64,000 nucleotides of DNA from contig NZ_MOWM01000012.1 in NCBI RefSeq assembly GCF_016082275.1, positions 36,218 to 100,217 on the forward strand, read 5' to 3'. Shown here in pieces: positions 18,422 to 26,992 of the stretch (position 1 is its first letter; each line of letters starts with the position of its first letter). Under the pieces are notes generated by a model. The model made no database searches. It saw nothing but the letters and a program-made list of their open reading frames with translations, and had not been told where the DNA came from. The translations under genes and the position numbers were made by a program. This DNA comes from Variovorax sp. E3. GTDB taxonomy: Bacteria; Pseudomonadota; Gammaproteobacteria; Burkholderiales; Burkholderiaceae_C.

Positions 18422-18784
18422 ATGAACACGACCCGCAATCCGTCTCCCAAGACCGATCTGGCAGTGACCCAGGTGCTGGCTCAACTGCTGGAAAAGCTCG
18501 AGCACAGCCGCGTGCCCGTCGGCGCCGCGCAGTACCGCTCGGTGGTCGAGCACCTTGTCCACGAGTTCGAGGACGTCGAGCAGGGGGCCGAACTGGGCCG
18601 GCTGCTCGATGCTTATCCGGCCGCGGCCGAGGTGTACGAAAATCTCAACTATCAGCACGCCGGCCTCTGCCGGTCGGCGCTCGACGCTTCTCTCTCGGCC
18701 GAAGTCAGTGCCCGTGAAGCCATTGCCCGCGCCATGCGCGGTGCTCAACCGAACACAAAGGACAAGACGCATGGCGAAGGGTGA
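18422..18784 (+). CDS. Small protein of unknown function
   Basis: A 120-residue, largely helical acidic protein with no motif I can name. It continues the run of co-directional genes, 26 bases after the previous one and overlapping the next by 14. An alternative ATG lies at 18413; neither start has a clear ribosome site. The segment LLEKLEHSRVPVGAAQYRSVV followed by an acidic helix is its most ordered-looking part. It may be an unrelated passenger in the transcript. Confidence 0.6.
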   Translation: MNTTRNPSPKTDLAVTQVLAQLLEKLEHSRVPVGAAQYRSVVEHLVHEFEDVEQGAELGRLLDAYPAAAEVYENLNYQHAGLCRSALDASLSAEVSAREAIARAMRGAQPNTKDKTHGEG

Positions 18785-19001
18785 AGTAAAGACGGCGGTG
18801 GTGGCGGACGGCCTGCGCTACAAATCGAAGACGCCGGGCTCCCCGTTCCGCGCCTCGGCGTCGTTCAGCGGGGCGACCATGTCCTGCTTCATGTGCGGCA
18901 AGCACCGCGTGCGCTCGCAGCTGCGCACGCGCCAGGTGCTGGGCAAGTCGCAAACGGTCTGCGCGCCTTCGTGCAAGGCGCTCGACGAAGCGCTGGAATA
19001 A
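18771..19001 (+). CDS. Small cysteine-containing protein, possible zinc-binding
   Basis: A 76-residue basic protein. The central segment MSCFMCGKHR and the later VCAPSC form two CxxC/CxxxC-like pairs spaced about 25 residues apart, a layout that could hold a zinc ion. It is not a family I can name. The ATG at 18771 follows AAAGGA at good spacing and overlaps the end of the preceding gene. It is followed after ten bases by a strong terminator-like hairpin, making it the last gene of the run. Confidence 0.65.
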   Translation: MAKGEVKTAVVADGLRYKSKTPGSPFRASASFSGATMSCFMCGKHRVRSQLRTRQVLGKSQTVCAPSCKALDEALE

Positions 19002-19011
19002 CCCTGAAGCA

Positions 19012-19043
19012 GTCTCTTCGCTACCATAGCGGAGAGACGTTTT
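19012..19043 (+). terminator. Hairpin terminator closing the 12.3-19.0 kb gene run
   Basis: GTCTCTTCGCTA pairs with TAGCGGAGAGAC across a three-base loop (12 pairs, one of them a G-U pair in RNA), followed by GTTTT. Its place ten bases after the last stop codon supports a transcription end. Confidence 0.65.
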
Positions 19044-19236
19044 GGAGACATTTCCACGTGCATAAGTCACGGATTGACTCCCCAATGACTCGATTTGGAT
19101 ATACAGTTAGAAACAAATAATGCATGTAATTGCATTTATTCAAAAGTTCTAATTTCAGTCGACTCAATGAATTGCAGCCTAGCCATTGACGCCCCTTGCC
19201 GGGCGTGGATTTCAACGCTCGCAAAGGGGTTCAGCC
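19044..19236. promoter_or_regulatory. AT-rich intergenic region with a possible promoter for the 19237 gene
   Basis: About 130 bases here are far richer in A and T than anything else in the window. TTGGAT (19095-19100) and TAATGC (19118-19123) with a 17-base gap could be a promoter. An imperfect dyad around AATAATGCA and TGCATTTATT lies at 19115-19140. Such islands often mark regulatory protein binding or old insertion points; I see no element ends. Confidence 0.4.
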
Positions 19237-19827
19237 ATGGCTAAGCCGCGTCACGTTGTCATGCAGGTGGTCAAGCGCTCGTCGGGCAGCGCCACGCACC
19301 ACGTCGAATTCCTGATGGACGACAACTTCGCGGAACGCCTGCGCCAGTTGCGTTCGCTGGTGCCACCCCTGAGCAGCCTCAACAAGCAGCGCGACCTCGT
19401 CATCGACAAGGTGCGCGTGCGCCTGCCCAACGCCATCTGGCGCTCGGGCAACGAGATCGACATGGACGGGGGCGTGGACGGCTCCTGCATCGTCATCGCG
19501 GCCGAGGGCTCCTTCAACTGCGGCGGCAAGGACCGCAAGACGCGCGAGAAGCTCGTGACGTACAACTTCTCGATTGCCCGCCTGATCGAGCTGCACGCCG
19601 AGCGTCCCGAAGGCGAAACGCTCTACATCCGCGACGGCGTGTTCGCCAACGACGAGCCGGCCGAGTCGCCGGCCGGTCGCTGGGTCACCTCGATGCACGA
19701 GCTGGAAGTGGTGATGCGCGTGCCCGACGCCCCGTCGGACTTCGACACGCTGCACGAATTGACGATGCGCCCCGAGCACCAGCAAGGTGGCGCCGGCGGC
19801 ACGCACCGCGCCACCACCTTCTTTTGA
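19237..19827 (+). CDS. Protein of unknown function
   Basis: I do not recognise this 196-residue protein. It is soluble, with no signal peptide or membrane segment, and has a patterned beta-rich centre (for example KVRVRLPNAIWRSGNEIDM and GSCIVIAAEGSFNCGGKD). Start ATG at 19237 follows AAAGGGG at nine bases. It is preceded by an AT-rich regulatory region and is convergent with the hydrolase gene, only four bases from its stop. It reads as a single-gene unit with its own promoter. Confidence 0.65.
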   Translation: MAKPRHVVMQVVKRSSGSATHHVEFLMDDNFAERLRQLRSLVPPLSSLNKQRDLVIDKVRVRLPNAIWRSGNEIDMDGGVDGSCIVIAAEGSFNCGGKDRKTREKLVTYNFSIARLIELHAERPEGETLYIRDGVFANDEPAESPAGRWVTSMHELEVVMRVPDAPSDFDTLHELTMRPEHQQGGAGGTHRATTFF

Positions 19828-19831
19828 TTTT

Positions 19832-20673
19832 TCAGTTGGCGGCAGCGCGCCGGGGGCCGCGCCCACGGGCGAGTACTGCGCGCGGTTGTCGGCCAGCCAG
19901 CGCTGCGACAACGTGCTGTCCTGCTGCGTCGGATGGAAGTCCGCGCGCAGGTAGCTGCGCCAGCCGGCGACATTGCCGCGCAGCAGGCCGTTGCGGCTCA
20001 GCAGCACGCGCGCCGCGCTCTTCCAGGTCGACCATTTCCACAACTGCTTTTCGTGGCGCAGGTTGTCGAGGGTCTGGTGCATCAGGTCGCCCAGGAACAT
20101 CAGCGTCACGCGGCGGAACCAGCGCGTGCGCCATTCGTGTGACCCGCCCGCGGCCTTGTAGATGTCGAAGGCAACGCTCTTGTGCTCCAGCTCCTCGGCG
20201 CTGTGCCACAGCCACATGGTGCGCAGGCGGGGCTCGGCGCCGTCGAGGATGGCAGGGTGGGCCAGCAGCCATTCGGCGAACATGGCGGTGAAGTGTTCGG
20301 TGGCGGCCGTGACGGCCAGCGCATGGCGCGGGTCGGCTTCTTCCATGAGGGTCAGGCGCTTGCTGGCGCGCGTGGTCCAGCCGTCGACCAGGCCCTGGTT
20401 CTCGAGGTGGGCGTTGAACAGCGAGTGAATGCGCCGGTGCGTCGCCTCCTGGCCGATGAAGCCGCGCACGTCGGCGCGGTACTGCTCCTGCGCTTCGGGC
20501 GGCAGCGTGGCCATGGCGTCGCGCACGGCGTCGATGAAGAATTGCTCGCCGAAGGGAAAACTCATCGACAGGGCGTTGAAGAAAGCGGTCGAGAATGCGT
20601 CGCCGCCACACCAGTCGCGGGCAAACGGCGGTTGCAGGTCGATCAGCAGGCGGCGGACAACGAGTTCAGTCAT
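19832..20673 (-). CDS. Metal-dependent hydrolase family protein (frame break near 19855)
   Basis: About 280 residues, matching the predicted metal-dependent hydrolase family (COG3687 type), with FIGQEATHRRIHSLFNAHL, AATEHFTAMFAEWLL and WHSAEELEHKSVAFDIYKA holding the conserved Glu and His residues of a ferritin-like diiron site. Function in the cell is unknown. The frame runs past any sensible end; adding one C in the run near 19855 gives a stop at 19832 and the usual length. The start ATG at 20673 faces the divergent tetR gene across two operator-like repeats, so it is probably that regulator's target. Confidence 0.78.
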
Positions 20674-20717
20674 GAAATCAAGCCTCGAAAAAAGCACGGA
20701 GTTCGTGGGAGGGAATG

Positions 20718-20735
20718 TTGGTACAAGTTCGTACC
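20718..20735. promoter_or_regulatory. Operator candidate 1: GGTAC-N6-GTACC
   Basis: TTGGTAC, six bases, GTACC: an inverted repeat in the 130-base region between the divergent hydrolase and tetR genes. The same GGTAC-N6-GTACC pattern recurs 44 bases away, which is about four helical turns. Confidence 0.65.
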
Positions 20736-20761
20736 GCATGCCGCCATGGTGCAATTGTCGT

Positions 20762-20781
20762 TTGGTACTGTCAAGTACCAA
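20762..20781. promoter_or_regulatory. Operator candidate 2: TTGGTACT-N4-AGTACCAA
   Basis: A perfect 8-base inverted repeat with a four-base spacer. It lies 14 bases before the possible GTG start of tetR, a place where a TetR protein would repress its own gene. Its core is the same GGTAC-N6-GTACC as the copy at 20718. Confidence 0.75.
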
Positions 20782-20803
20782 GACGTAGGAAAATGTGCCA
20801 TCC

Positions 20804-21433
20804 ATGACCGAAACCATCGAAAAAGCAGTCACGCCGAAGTCTTCCGACGGCCCGGCGAGCGAGCACTACAACCGCCTGCTCCAGGGCATGGCGCAGGCCG
20901 TGGCGGCCAAGGGCTACGCCGAGACGACCATCGCGGACATCGTGCGCGAGGCGGCCGTGTCGCGCCGCACCTTCTACGAGCACTTCAGCACCAAGACCGA
21001 GTGCCTGATCGCGCTGTACGAAACCGCGAGCCGGCTCGCCCTGCAGGCGGTGAGCGAGGCCTTCGACCCGGTGCAGCCCTGGCACGCGCAGGTCGAGCAG
21101 GCCATGACCGCATATTTCGATTACCTCGCCCAAGACCCGGTGCTGCTGCGCACGCTCTTCGTCGAGATCCTCGGGCTGGGCATGCCGGGGCTGGTGGTGC
21201 GGCGCCGCGTGAACGACGAGATCGCCAACTTCATCCAGGTCGCCATCAACAGTGCCGGCAGTGCCGACGAACCCGCGGCCCACCTCACGAGCGAGATGGC
21301 GATGATGGTGGTCGGCGGCATCAACGAGCTGGTGCTGCAAGCCATCGAGCAGGACCGCGCGGGCGACCTGCGCGAACTGGTGGTGCCCTCGACGCGGCTG
21401 GTGCGCGCCGTGGCGGCCGAAAGCCTGCGCTAA
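20804..21433 (+). CDS. TetR/AcrR family transcriptional regulator
   Basis: A 209-residue regulator with the N-terminal helix-turn-helix in TTIADIVREAAVSRRTFYEHF (about residues 46-66) and a helical ligand domain. It probably represses itself and the divergent metal-dependent hydrolase gene by binding two GGTAC-N6-GTACC sites upstream. The ligand is unknown. A GTG at 20795 with AGGA four bases before it is an alternative start giving three more residues. Its end overlaps, by 4 bases, the convergent permease gene. Confidence 0.88.
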   Translation: MTETIEKAVTPKSSDGPASEHYNRLLQGMAQAVAAKGYAETTIADIVREAAVSRRTFYEHFSTKTECLIALYETASRLALQAVSEAFDPVQPWHAQVEQAMTAYFDYLAQDPVLLRTLFVEILGLGMPGLVVRRRVNDEIANFIQVAINSAGSADEPAAHLTSEMAMMVVGGINELVLQAIEQDRAGDLRELVVPSTRLVRAVAAESLR

Positions 21434-22587
21434 GCCCGGGTGCGCCGGGCTTCCGGGTCGCGCGGGGTGGCCATTGCCCACAGGGCCAGCAGCCCCGCGA
21501 TCGTCAACGCCAGCAGGACGGCCAGATGGGGCAGCACGTCATGCAGCGGCGCGCCCATCTGGTTCAGGCGCAGCGAGGCCTGGATGCCCGACGTGCTCGG
21601 GAACACCCAGCGCAGCGCCTGCAGCGGCCCCGGCAGGGCTTCCACGGGCCACGAGAACCCCGACAGAAAAGCCATGGGCAGGGCGGTGAACAGCAGCACC
21701 TGCAAGGCCCGCTCGCGGTCGCGGAACCAGCAGCCCAGCAGCAGGCCCAGCGTGCAGATGGCGGGCACGTAGAACACCAGCAGCAAGAGCGCCCCCCACG
21801 GATTGCCGCCGCGCGGATAGTCCTGCAGGAAGAACACCCACCCGAAATAGAACATCCCGCTTAGGACGCCGAAGCCCGAGAGCGCCCCCAGCCGGCCGAG
21901 CCATGCGCCCATGGAGGCCCGCAACCGCCCGGCCTCGGCCCAGGTGCCGGCCAGCATCGCCACGCCCATCAGCAGCGTCTGCTGCAGGATCAGCAAGGCC
22001 ACCGCCGGCACCACGTAGCTGCCGTAGCCCTCGGTCGGGTTGAACAGCGCGACCAGCTGCGTGTTGAGCGGGCTGCGGCTGCGCGCGGCCTGCACCGCGC
22101 TCTGGCCGCTGGCCTGCAGCTTGCGGATTTCCACACCCGCCGAGACCGTGCCGACAGCTTCCGAGAAGCCGTACAGCACCGCCTTGTTCAGCAGTGCATA
22201 GGCCCCGTTGCCCTCGATGGTGACGACCGCCGACGTGCCGCGCAGCACGTCGCGCTTGAGGTCGGCCGGCAGCAACGCGTAGCCCTCGATCTCGCCGCGC
22301 CAGAGCGCCTGCTGCGCCTCGTGCACGTCGGCCGTGACCATGCGCACGTCGAGCCGCGGATTGGCCATCGCGAAGCGCGCGATCTGCCGCGACAGCGCGC
22401 TGTGGTCCTGGTCGACCAGCGCCACCGGCACGCGCGTGACGGCCTGCGTGCCGTAGGGCCACGGATAGAAGAAGCCGTAGATGATGGGCGCGAGCAGCAT
22501 GATCAGCAGCACGCCCTTGTCGCGCAGCACGGCGAGGGCGGTGTCGCGCCACGCGGCGCCCAGGTGGGTGCGTTCGTCGGTCGTCAT
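21430..22587 (-). CDS. ABC-2 type transport permease (YhhJ/YbhR-like), second of two
   Basis: A 385-residue inner membrane protein of the ABC-2 permease group: one N-terminal helix (about residues 25-45), a large periplasmic domain of about 130 residues beginning VPVALVDQDHSALSRQIARF, then five or six C-terminal helices with GMFYFGWVFFLQDYP and the family motif FLSGFSWPVEALPGPLQ. Its ATG overlaps the stop of the upstream permease (ATGA). It would form a heterodimer with that protein to export a substrate with HlyD and TolC partners. No ATPase gene is present in the operon. Confidence 0.87.
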   Translation of the reverse strand: MTTDERTHLGAAWRDTALAVLRDKGVLLIMLLAPIIYGFFYPWPYGTQAVTRVPVALVDQDHSALSRQIARFAMANPRLDVRMVTADVHEAQQALWRGEIEGYALLPADLKRDVLRGTSAVVTIEGNGAYALLNKAVLYGFSEAVGTVSAGVEIRKLQASGQSAVQAARSRSPLNTQLVALFNPTEGYGSYVVPAVALLILQQTLLMGVAMLAGTWAEAGRLRASMGAWLGRLGALSGFGVLSGMFYFGWVFFLQDYPRGGNPWGALLLLVFYVPAICTLGLLLGCWFRDRERALQVLLFTALPMAFLSGFSWPVEALPGPLQALRWVFPSTSGIQASLRLNQMGAPLHDVLPHLAVLLALTIAGLLALWAMATPRDPEARRTRA

Positions 22588-23770
22588 CAGCGTCCACCCC
22601 AGGTGTCGGGTGCCCGGGCCGTGCGCACCAGCGCGGCGGCCGACGCGGCAAGCAGCACGGCGGTGCCCAGCACCATCCACAGCGGCGTGGCCACCGAATA
22701 GAGCACCGGCGCGCCCATCTGCAACTGCTCCATCTGCACGCGGATGTAGTGCGTGTAGGGCAGCAGGTTGGCCCACATGCGCGCGAAGAACGGCATCGCG
22801 ACCAGCGGAAAACCCACGCCGCCGAACGCGAACGCCGGCGCGGTGATGAAGCCCGTGGCCGACAGCGCGGTGCGCAGCGAGCGCGTGAGGCCGGCCACGA
22901 AGGCGCCGAGCGCGATCGACAGCGCCAGGAACACCACCAGCGCGAACAGCGTCCAGCCGAGCGAGCCGACCGGATGCCAGCCGCGTCCTGCCGTGATCCA
23001 CACCATGGCCGCGACCGCGACGACGGAAAGGCTCGCGAACGGCAGCGCGAGCTTGCCCGCCAGCGCGGCCAGTGCCTCGTGCCAGCGCGGCGCGGCGCCC
23101 AGCCATTCGCCGATGCTGCGGTCGCGCAGTTCGCGGCCCACGGCCCATGCGCCAGCCGTCATCGCGAGGATGTGCAGCAGCGCCGGAATCAGCGCCGCGC
23201 CGAGGAACTGCTCGTAGTCGGTCGAGGTGTTGAACAGCGCGACCATGCTCGCCTTGATCGGCTCCATGCTCACGCGCGCGGCCCGCATCGACTCGCCGCG
23301 CTTGTTGCGCACCGTGAGCTCGACCCCGGCCGACACCGTGGCCACGGCCGTGCGCACGTCGCGCTGGATCAGGCTCGAATGCGTGCCCAGCTGCGCGTTG
23401 TGCAGCAGCACGACCTGGCCGACGCGCCCTTGCTTCACGTCGCGGCTCAGGTCGCGCGGCAACTGCACGGCGGCATCGACCGCGCCGCTGGTCAGCGCGC
23501 GCGCCATCTCGCCTTCGTCGCTGTACTGCTGCACCACGCGCAGGCCCGGCGTGGCATCGAGAAAGCGCACGAGCAGGCGAGAAAGAGAGGAGTGGTCCTG
23601 GTCGAGCACGCCGATGGGCAGTCGCTCGGGCAGGCCGGCCGAAAAATCCACCAGATCAGCAGCACCGCGAGCATCGGCACCCACGAGACCATAGCCAGGT
23701 CCCACGGGCGCGTGCGCAGCAGCGCGAACTCGCGCCGTGCGCTGGCTGCGGAAAAGCCCCGGAGGCGCAT
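22587..23770 (-). CDS. ABC-2 type transport permease, first of two (frame break near 23645)
   Basis: About 394 residues with the same layout as its neighbour: N-terminal helix (AMVSWVPMLAVLLIWWIF), periplasmic domain starting LPIGVLDQDHSSLSRLLVRF, and C-terminal helices. The N-terminal helix and the rest lie in different frames; lengthening the T-run at about 23641-23646 by one base joins them. I chose the ATG at 23770 (MRLRGFSAASARREF). It follows the HlyD gene by 23 bases and is translationally coupled to the second permease. Confidence 0.85.
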
Positions 23771-23793
23771 CGGGTGATTCGTCCCGCGCGGGC

Positions 23794-24779
23794 TCAGTCG
23801 ACCAGCACGCTCATGCCGGGCCGCGCGCCGTCGATGGGCTGGAGCGGACGCGCGCGGACCTCGAAGGTGCGCACGTCGAAGCCGGCGCCGCCGCGGGTGG
23901 CGCGCCACGTCGCGAAGTCGGGCAGCACGGCGCTGTAGTAGACCTTGAAGCGGGCCGTGCGCTTGCCCTCGGGCAGCGCGGGCAGGCGGGCGTCGAATTC
24001 GTTGCCGAGCGCGAAGCGGGCGAGCCGGTCTTCGCGCACGTTGAGCACCACCCATTGGTCGTTCAGGTCGACCACGGTGGCGACCGCCACGCCCTGCGGC
24101 GACAGCTCGCCGACCTTGGCCAGCACCTTGGCCACCTCGCCGCCGACCGGGCTGCGCAGTTCGGTCTCGGCCTTGGCGGCTTCGGCTTCGGCCACCACGC
24201 CGGCAACCTGGCGCGCTTGTGCGCTGGCGGCGGCCTTGTCCTCGGGGCGGGCGCGCTGCGTGCCATGTCGTACTGCGCCTTGGCCGCGATGGCGGCGTCG
24301 CGCGAGGCCTTCCAGTTGGCTTCGGCCTCGTCGCGCTTCTGGTCGGCCACCAGGCCTTCGCGCGCCAGTCCGTCGACGCGGCGGAACGAGGTCTGCGCCA
24401 GTTGCGCGGCGGTTTCGGCGCGCTGCCACTGCATGCGCGCCATCTCGACTTCTTGCGGACGCGCGCCGTTCTGCGCCTTCTCGGCCACGGCCTGCGCGGC
24501 TTGCTCGGCGGCGGTGGCCTGCGCGAGCTTGGCGCGCACCTCGGGGCTGTCCATGCGCACCAGCACGGCGCCGGCCTGGATGCGGTCGCCTTCCTTCACC
24601 GCCACTTCGGCGATGCGCGCCGTGACCTTGCCGGCGACGTCGGTCTCGCGCGCCTCCATCTGCCCCTGGAACACCTCGGGCGCAGGCTGCGACGCGCGCC
24701 AGAAACCCCAGACGAGCACCGCCAGCACGAGCAGGGCGGCGAGTATGGCGATCAGTTTTCGGGTCTTGGCACTCATCAT
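23794..24779 (-). CDS. HlyD-type membrane fusion protein (frame break near 24250)
   Basis: Periplasmic adaptor linking an inner membrane exporter to an outer membrane channel. About 328 residues: N-terminal anchor helix (KLIAILAALLVLAVLVWGFW), the first biotinyl-lipoyl half with MEARETDVAGKVTARIAEV, a long coiled coil rich in Ala, Gln and Glu, then the second lipoyl half with LRSPVGGEVAKVLAKVGE and a beta-barrel part. The frame breaks in the coiled coil; one added G near 24250 restores it. The ATG at 24779 overlaps the stop of the TolC gene. Closest in layout to YbhG/YhiI adaptors, which partner ABC-2 permeases. Confidence 0.86.
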
Positions 24780-26219
24780 CAATTCACCTTCACGTCGGCA
24801 CGTGCGATGTAGTCGGAAAACCTGTCGGAAAGGCCCGCGCTTTCGAGCAGTTGCGCAAGCGCCTGCACGTAGTCGTTGGCGGCTTGCGCGCGTCGGTCAG
24901 CACCTTGGCCTGGTTGGTCTCGGCGTCGATCAGGTCGAGCGTGGTGCTCGTGCCTTCGCGCAGCCCCGAGGTGCGCAGCTTGACGACCTCTTGCGCCAGC
25001 TCGATGGAGACCTTCATCTCGAAGTACTGGCGCCGCGCGTTCTCCAGCGCGCGCCAGTTGCGTTCGACCAGCAGCGAGATGTCGCTGCGCGCCTGCGCGT
25101 CGGTGCGCTCGGCCTGCTCGACCTGCTTGAGCGAGGAGGCGGAAAGGGCGTCGCGGTCGATCGAGTCGTACAGCGTCCAGCGCACGCCGATGCCGGCCAC
25201 CCAGTCGGCGTTGCCGCTCTTGATCTCGCGCGTGCCGAAGGCAATGACCTGCGGACGGCGCAGTGCCTCTTCGCCTTCGTGCAGCTGCTCGGCCTGCGAT
25301 TTCTTGGCCGCGACCTTGCCCAGGCCCGGGTGCCGCGTGAGCGCCGAATCGATGAAGTAGCCCAGCGGCTCGACCGGTGTGCTGATGAGGAACAGCGGCG
25401 TTTGCGGCGCCACGCTGCCTTCGGCGCGCACGGTGCGGGCGAGCGCGATGGCGGCCAGCGCCGCGTCGTCCTCGGCCTTGCGGGCGTTGCGTCGGGCTTC
25501 TTCGTAGGCGGCGCCGGCCTGCAGCCGCTCGACGCGCGAAATGACGCCGGCCGCGAGCATCTTCTGCGCGGCCGCGTCGTGTTGGGCGATGGTGCGCTCG
25601 GCCTGCGCGCGCAGCGTGGCCGCGCGCTGCGCGAGCTGGGCGCCGAAGTAGCGCTGCACCAGCAGCGTGTCGACCTCGTGGCCGGCCTGTTCGGCGTCGG
25701 CCTGCGCCTCGCGCGTTGCGCCGACACGAAGCCGCGCACCGCATCGGTCGCGCCGCCGACGTAGAGCGGCCACACGGCCGAGATCGAGGTGTTGGCGCCG
25801 GTGTCGTGCCGGTTGAGCGTGTAGCTGTTGGGCAGCTGCGGAATCGGCACGCGGGAGATCACGCTCTGGATCGACGACGGCAGGGCCGAGCCGAGTTGGC
25901 CGAGCTTCTGGTTGAGCGGATCGAGGTCGAGGTTCAGGTTCGCGTTGTAGGCATAGGCCAGCCCCGAGATGCTGACGGTCGGGCCGCCCAGGCCCTTGAG
26001 GCCCTGGCTCTGCAGTTCTTTCGCGTCGACGGCCGCGCGGGCGGCGGCCAGCTTGTCGGAGCGATCGACCATGCGGGCGCGGGCCGCGTCGAAGCTCAGC
26101 GACAGGGGGCCGTCGCTGCGGGCCTGCGCTTGTGCTTGCGCGAAGGCAGGGGTGCCCAGCACCAGCAGCGCCGGCAACAAGAACAGGGAAGAGCGAAGGG
26201 CGGGGCGAGGGCTTGTCAT
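24779..26219 (-). CDS. TolC family outer membrane efflux protein (frame breaks near 24891 and 25720)
   Basis: Outer membrane channel of a tripartite exporter. About 480 residues after joining three frame segments: a signal peptide (LFLLPALLVLGTPAFAQA), then two repeats of the helical OEP domain with long Ala/Glu/Gln/Arg-rich coiled coils, and a C-terminal segment with ANDYVQALAQLLESAGLSD. Both breaks are repaired by one added base (G near 25720, C near 24891). It starts four bases after the MerR gene and is followed by HlyD with a one-base overlap, so all five genes form one transcript. Confidence 0.85.
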
Positions 26220-26223
26220 CGGT

Positions 26224-26943
26224 TCAGGCGGCCTTGCGCAGCAGGGTGTCGAGCTCCTGCTGCAGGATCACGGGGAACGCGGCCTGCACCGCGCCGGTGG
26301 CGAGCGGGCGCGCCTTCTCGAGGAGTTGGGCCGTGCGTTCGGCGTCGATGGCATCGCCGGCCAGCAGGCTGTCGGCCAGCGTGCGCAACCAGTGGCGCGC
26401 CACGGTGCGCAGGGTGCGGGCCATGGTTTCCTGCATGCCGATCACCTGCTCCAGCGGCAGGCCCAGCGCGGCGAGCTCTTCGGCCACCTGCCCGAGCGCG
26501 GGGCTCAGCATCTGCACCTGGCCGTCGGGCAGCTCGCGCATCAGGCCGGCCTTGGTGGCGCGGGCGAGCAGGGCGGGCGTCATCTGGCCCTTCCACTTGG
26601 CGGCGATGGCTTTGGCGGGCACGACCACGGGCGTTTCCGAGGCGAACAGGCTGCCCGACATCGATCGTGCAACCGCCACCAGGTCGCCCCACACCGAAGC
26701 GGGCGCGCGCCCGAAGATGCGGCGGATCGCCTCGATGCCGAAGCCCTGCTCGCGCAGTTCACGGATCAGCGCCAGGCGCTGTGCGTGGTCGTCGTCGTAG
26801 AGGCCGAGGCGCCCGCGCAGCCGGGGCGGCGGCAGCAGCCCGGCGGTGGTGTAGGCCCGGATGTTGCGCACCGTGACGCCGGTGCGCGTGGCGAGCGCCT
26901 CGATGGAGAGGTCGTCGGTGTCGGCCACGGCGGGTGCATTCAT
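26224..26943 (-). CDS. MerR family transcriptional regulator of the efflux operon
   Basis: A 239-residue regulator with the MerR-type winged helix at the N-terminus (LATRTGVTVRNIRAYTTAGLLPPPRLRGR, residues 17-45, then LYDDDHAQRLALIRELREQGF). The large C-terminal domain, about 140 residues, is not a metal-binding tail; it looks like an effector-binding helical domain. It is the first gene of the MerR-TolC-HlyD-permease-permease operon, four bases before the TolC gene, so it most likely controls that transcript and responds to the exported compound. Confidence 0.87.
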   Translation of the reverse strand: MNAPAVADTDDLSIEALATRTGVTVRNIRAYTTAGLLPPPRLRGRLGLYDDDHAQRLALIRELREQGFGIEAIRRIFGRAPASVWGDLVAVARSMSGSLFASETPVVVPAKAIAAKWKGQMTPALLARATKAGLMRELPDGQVQMLSPALGQVAEELAALGLPLEQVIGMQETMARTLRTVARHWLRTLADSLLAGDAIDAERTAQLLEKARPLATGAVQAAFPVILQQELDTLLRKAA

Positions 26944-26992
26944 GCGACAGATTCTATGTTACATCGAAAGTGTTGCATTGATCGGGCCGGGC

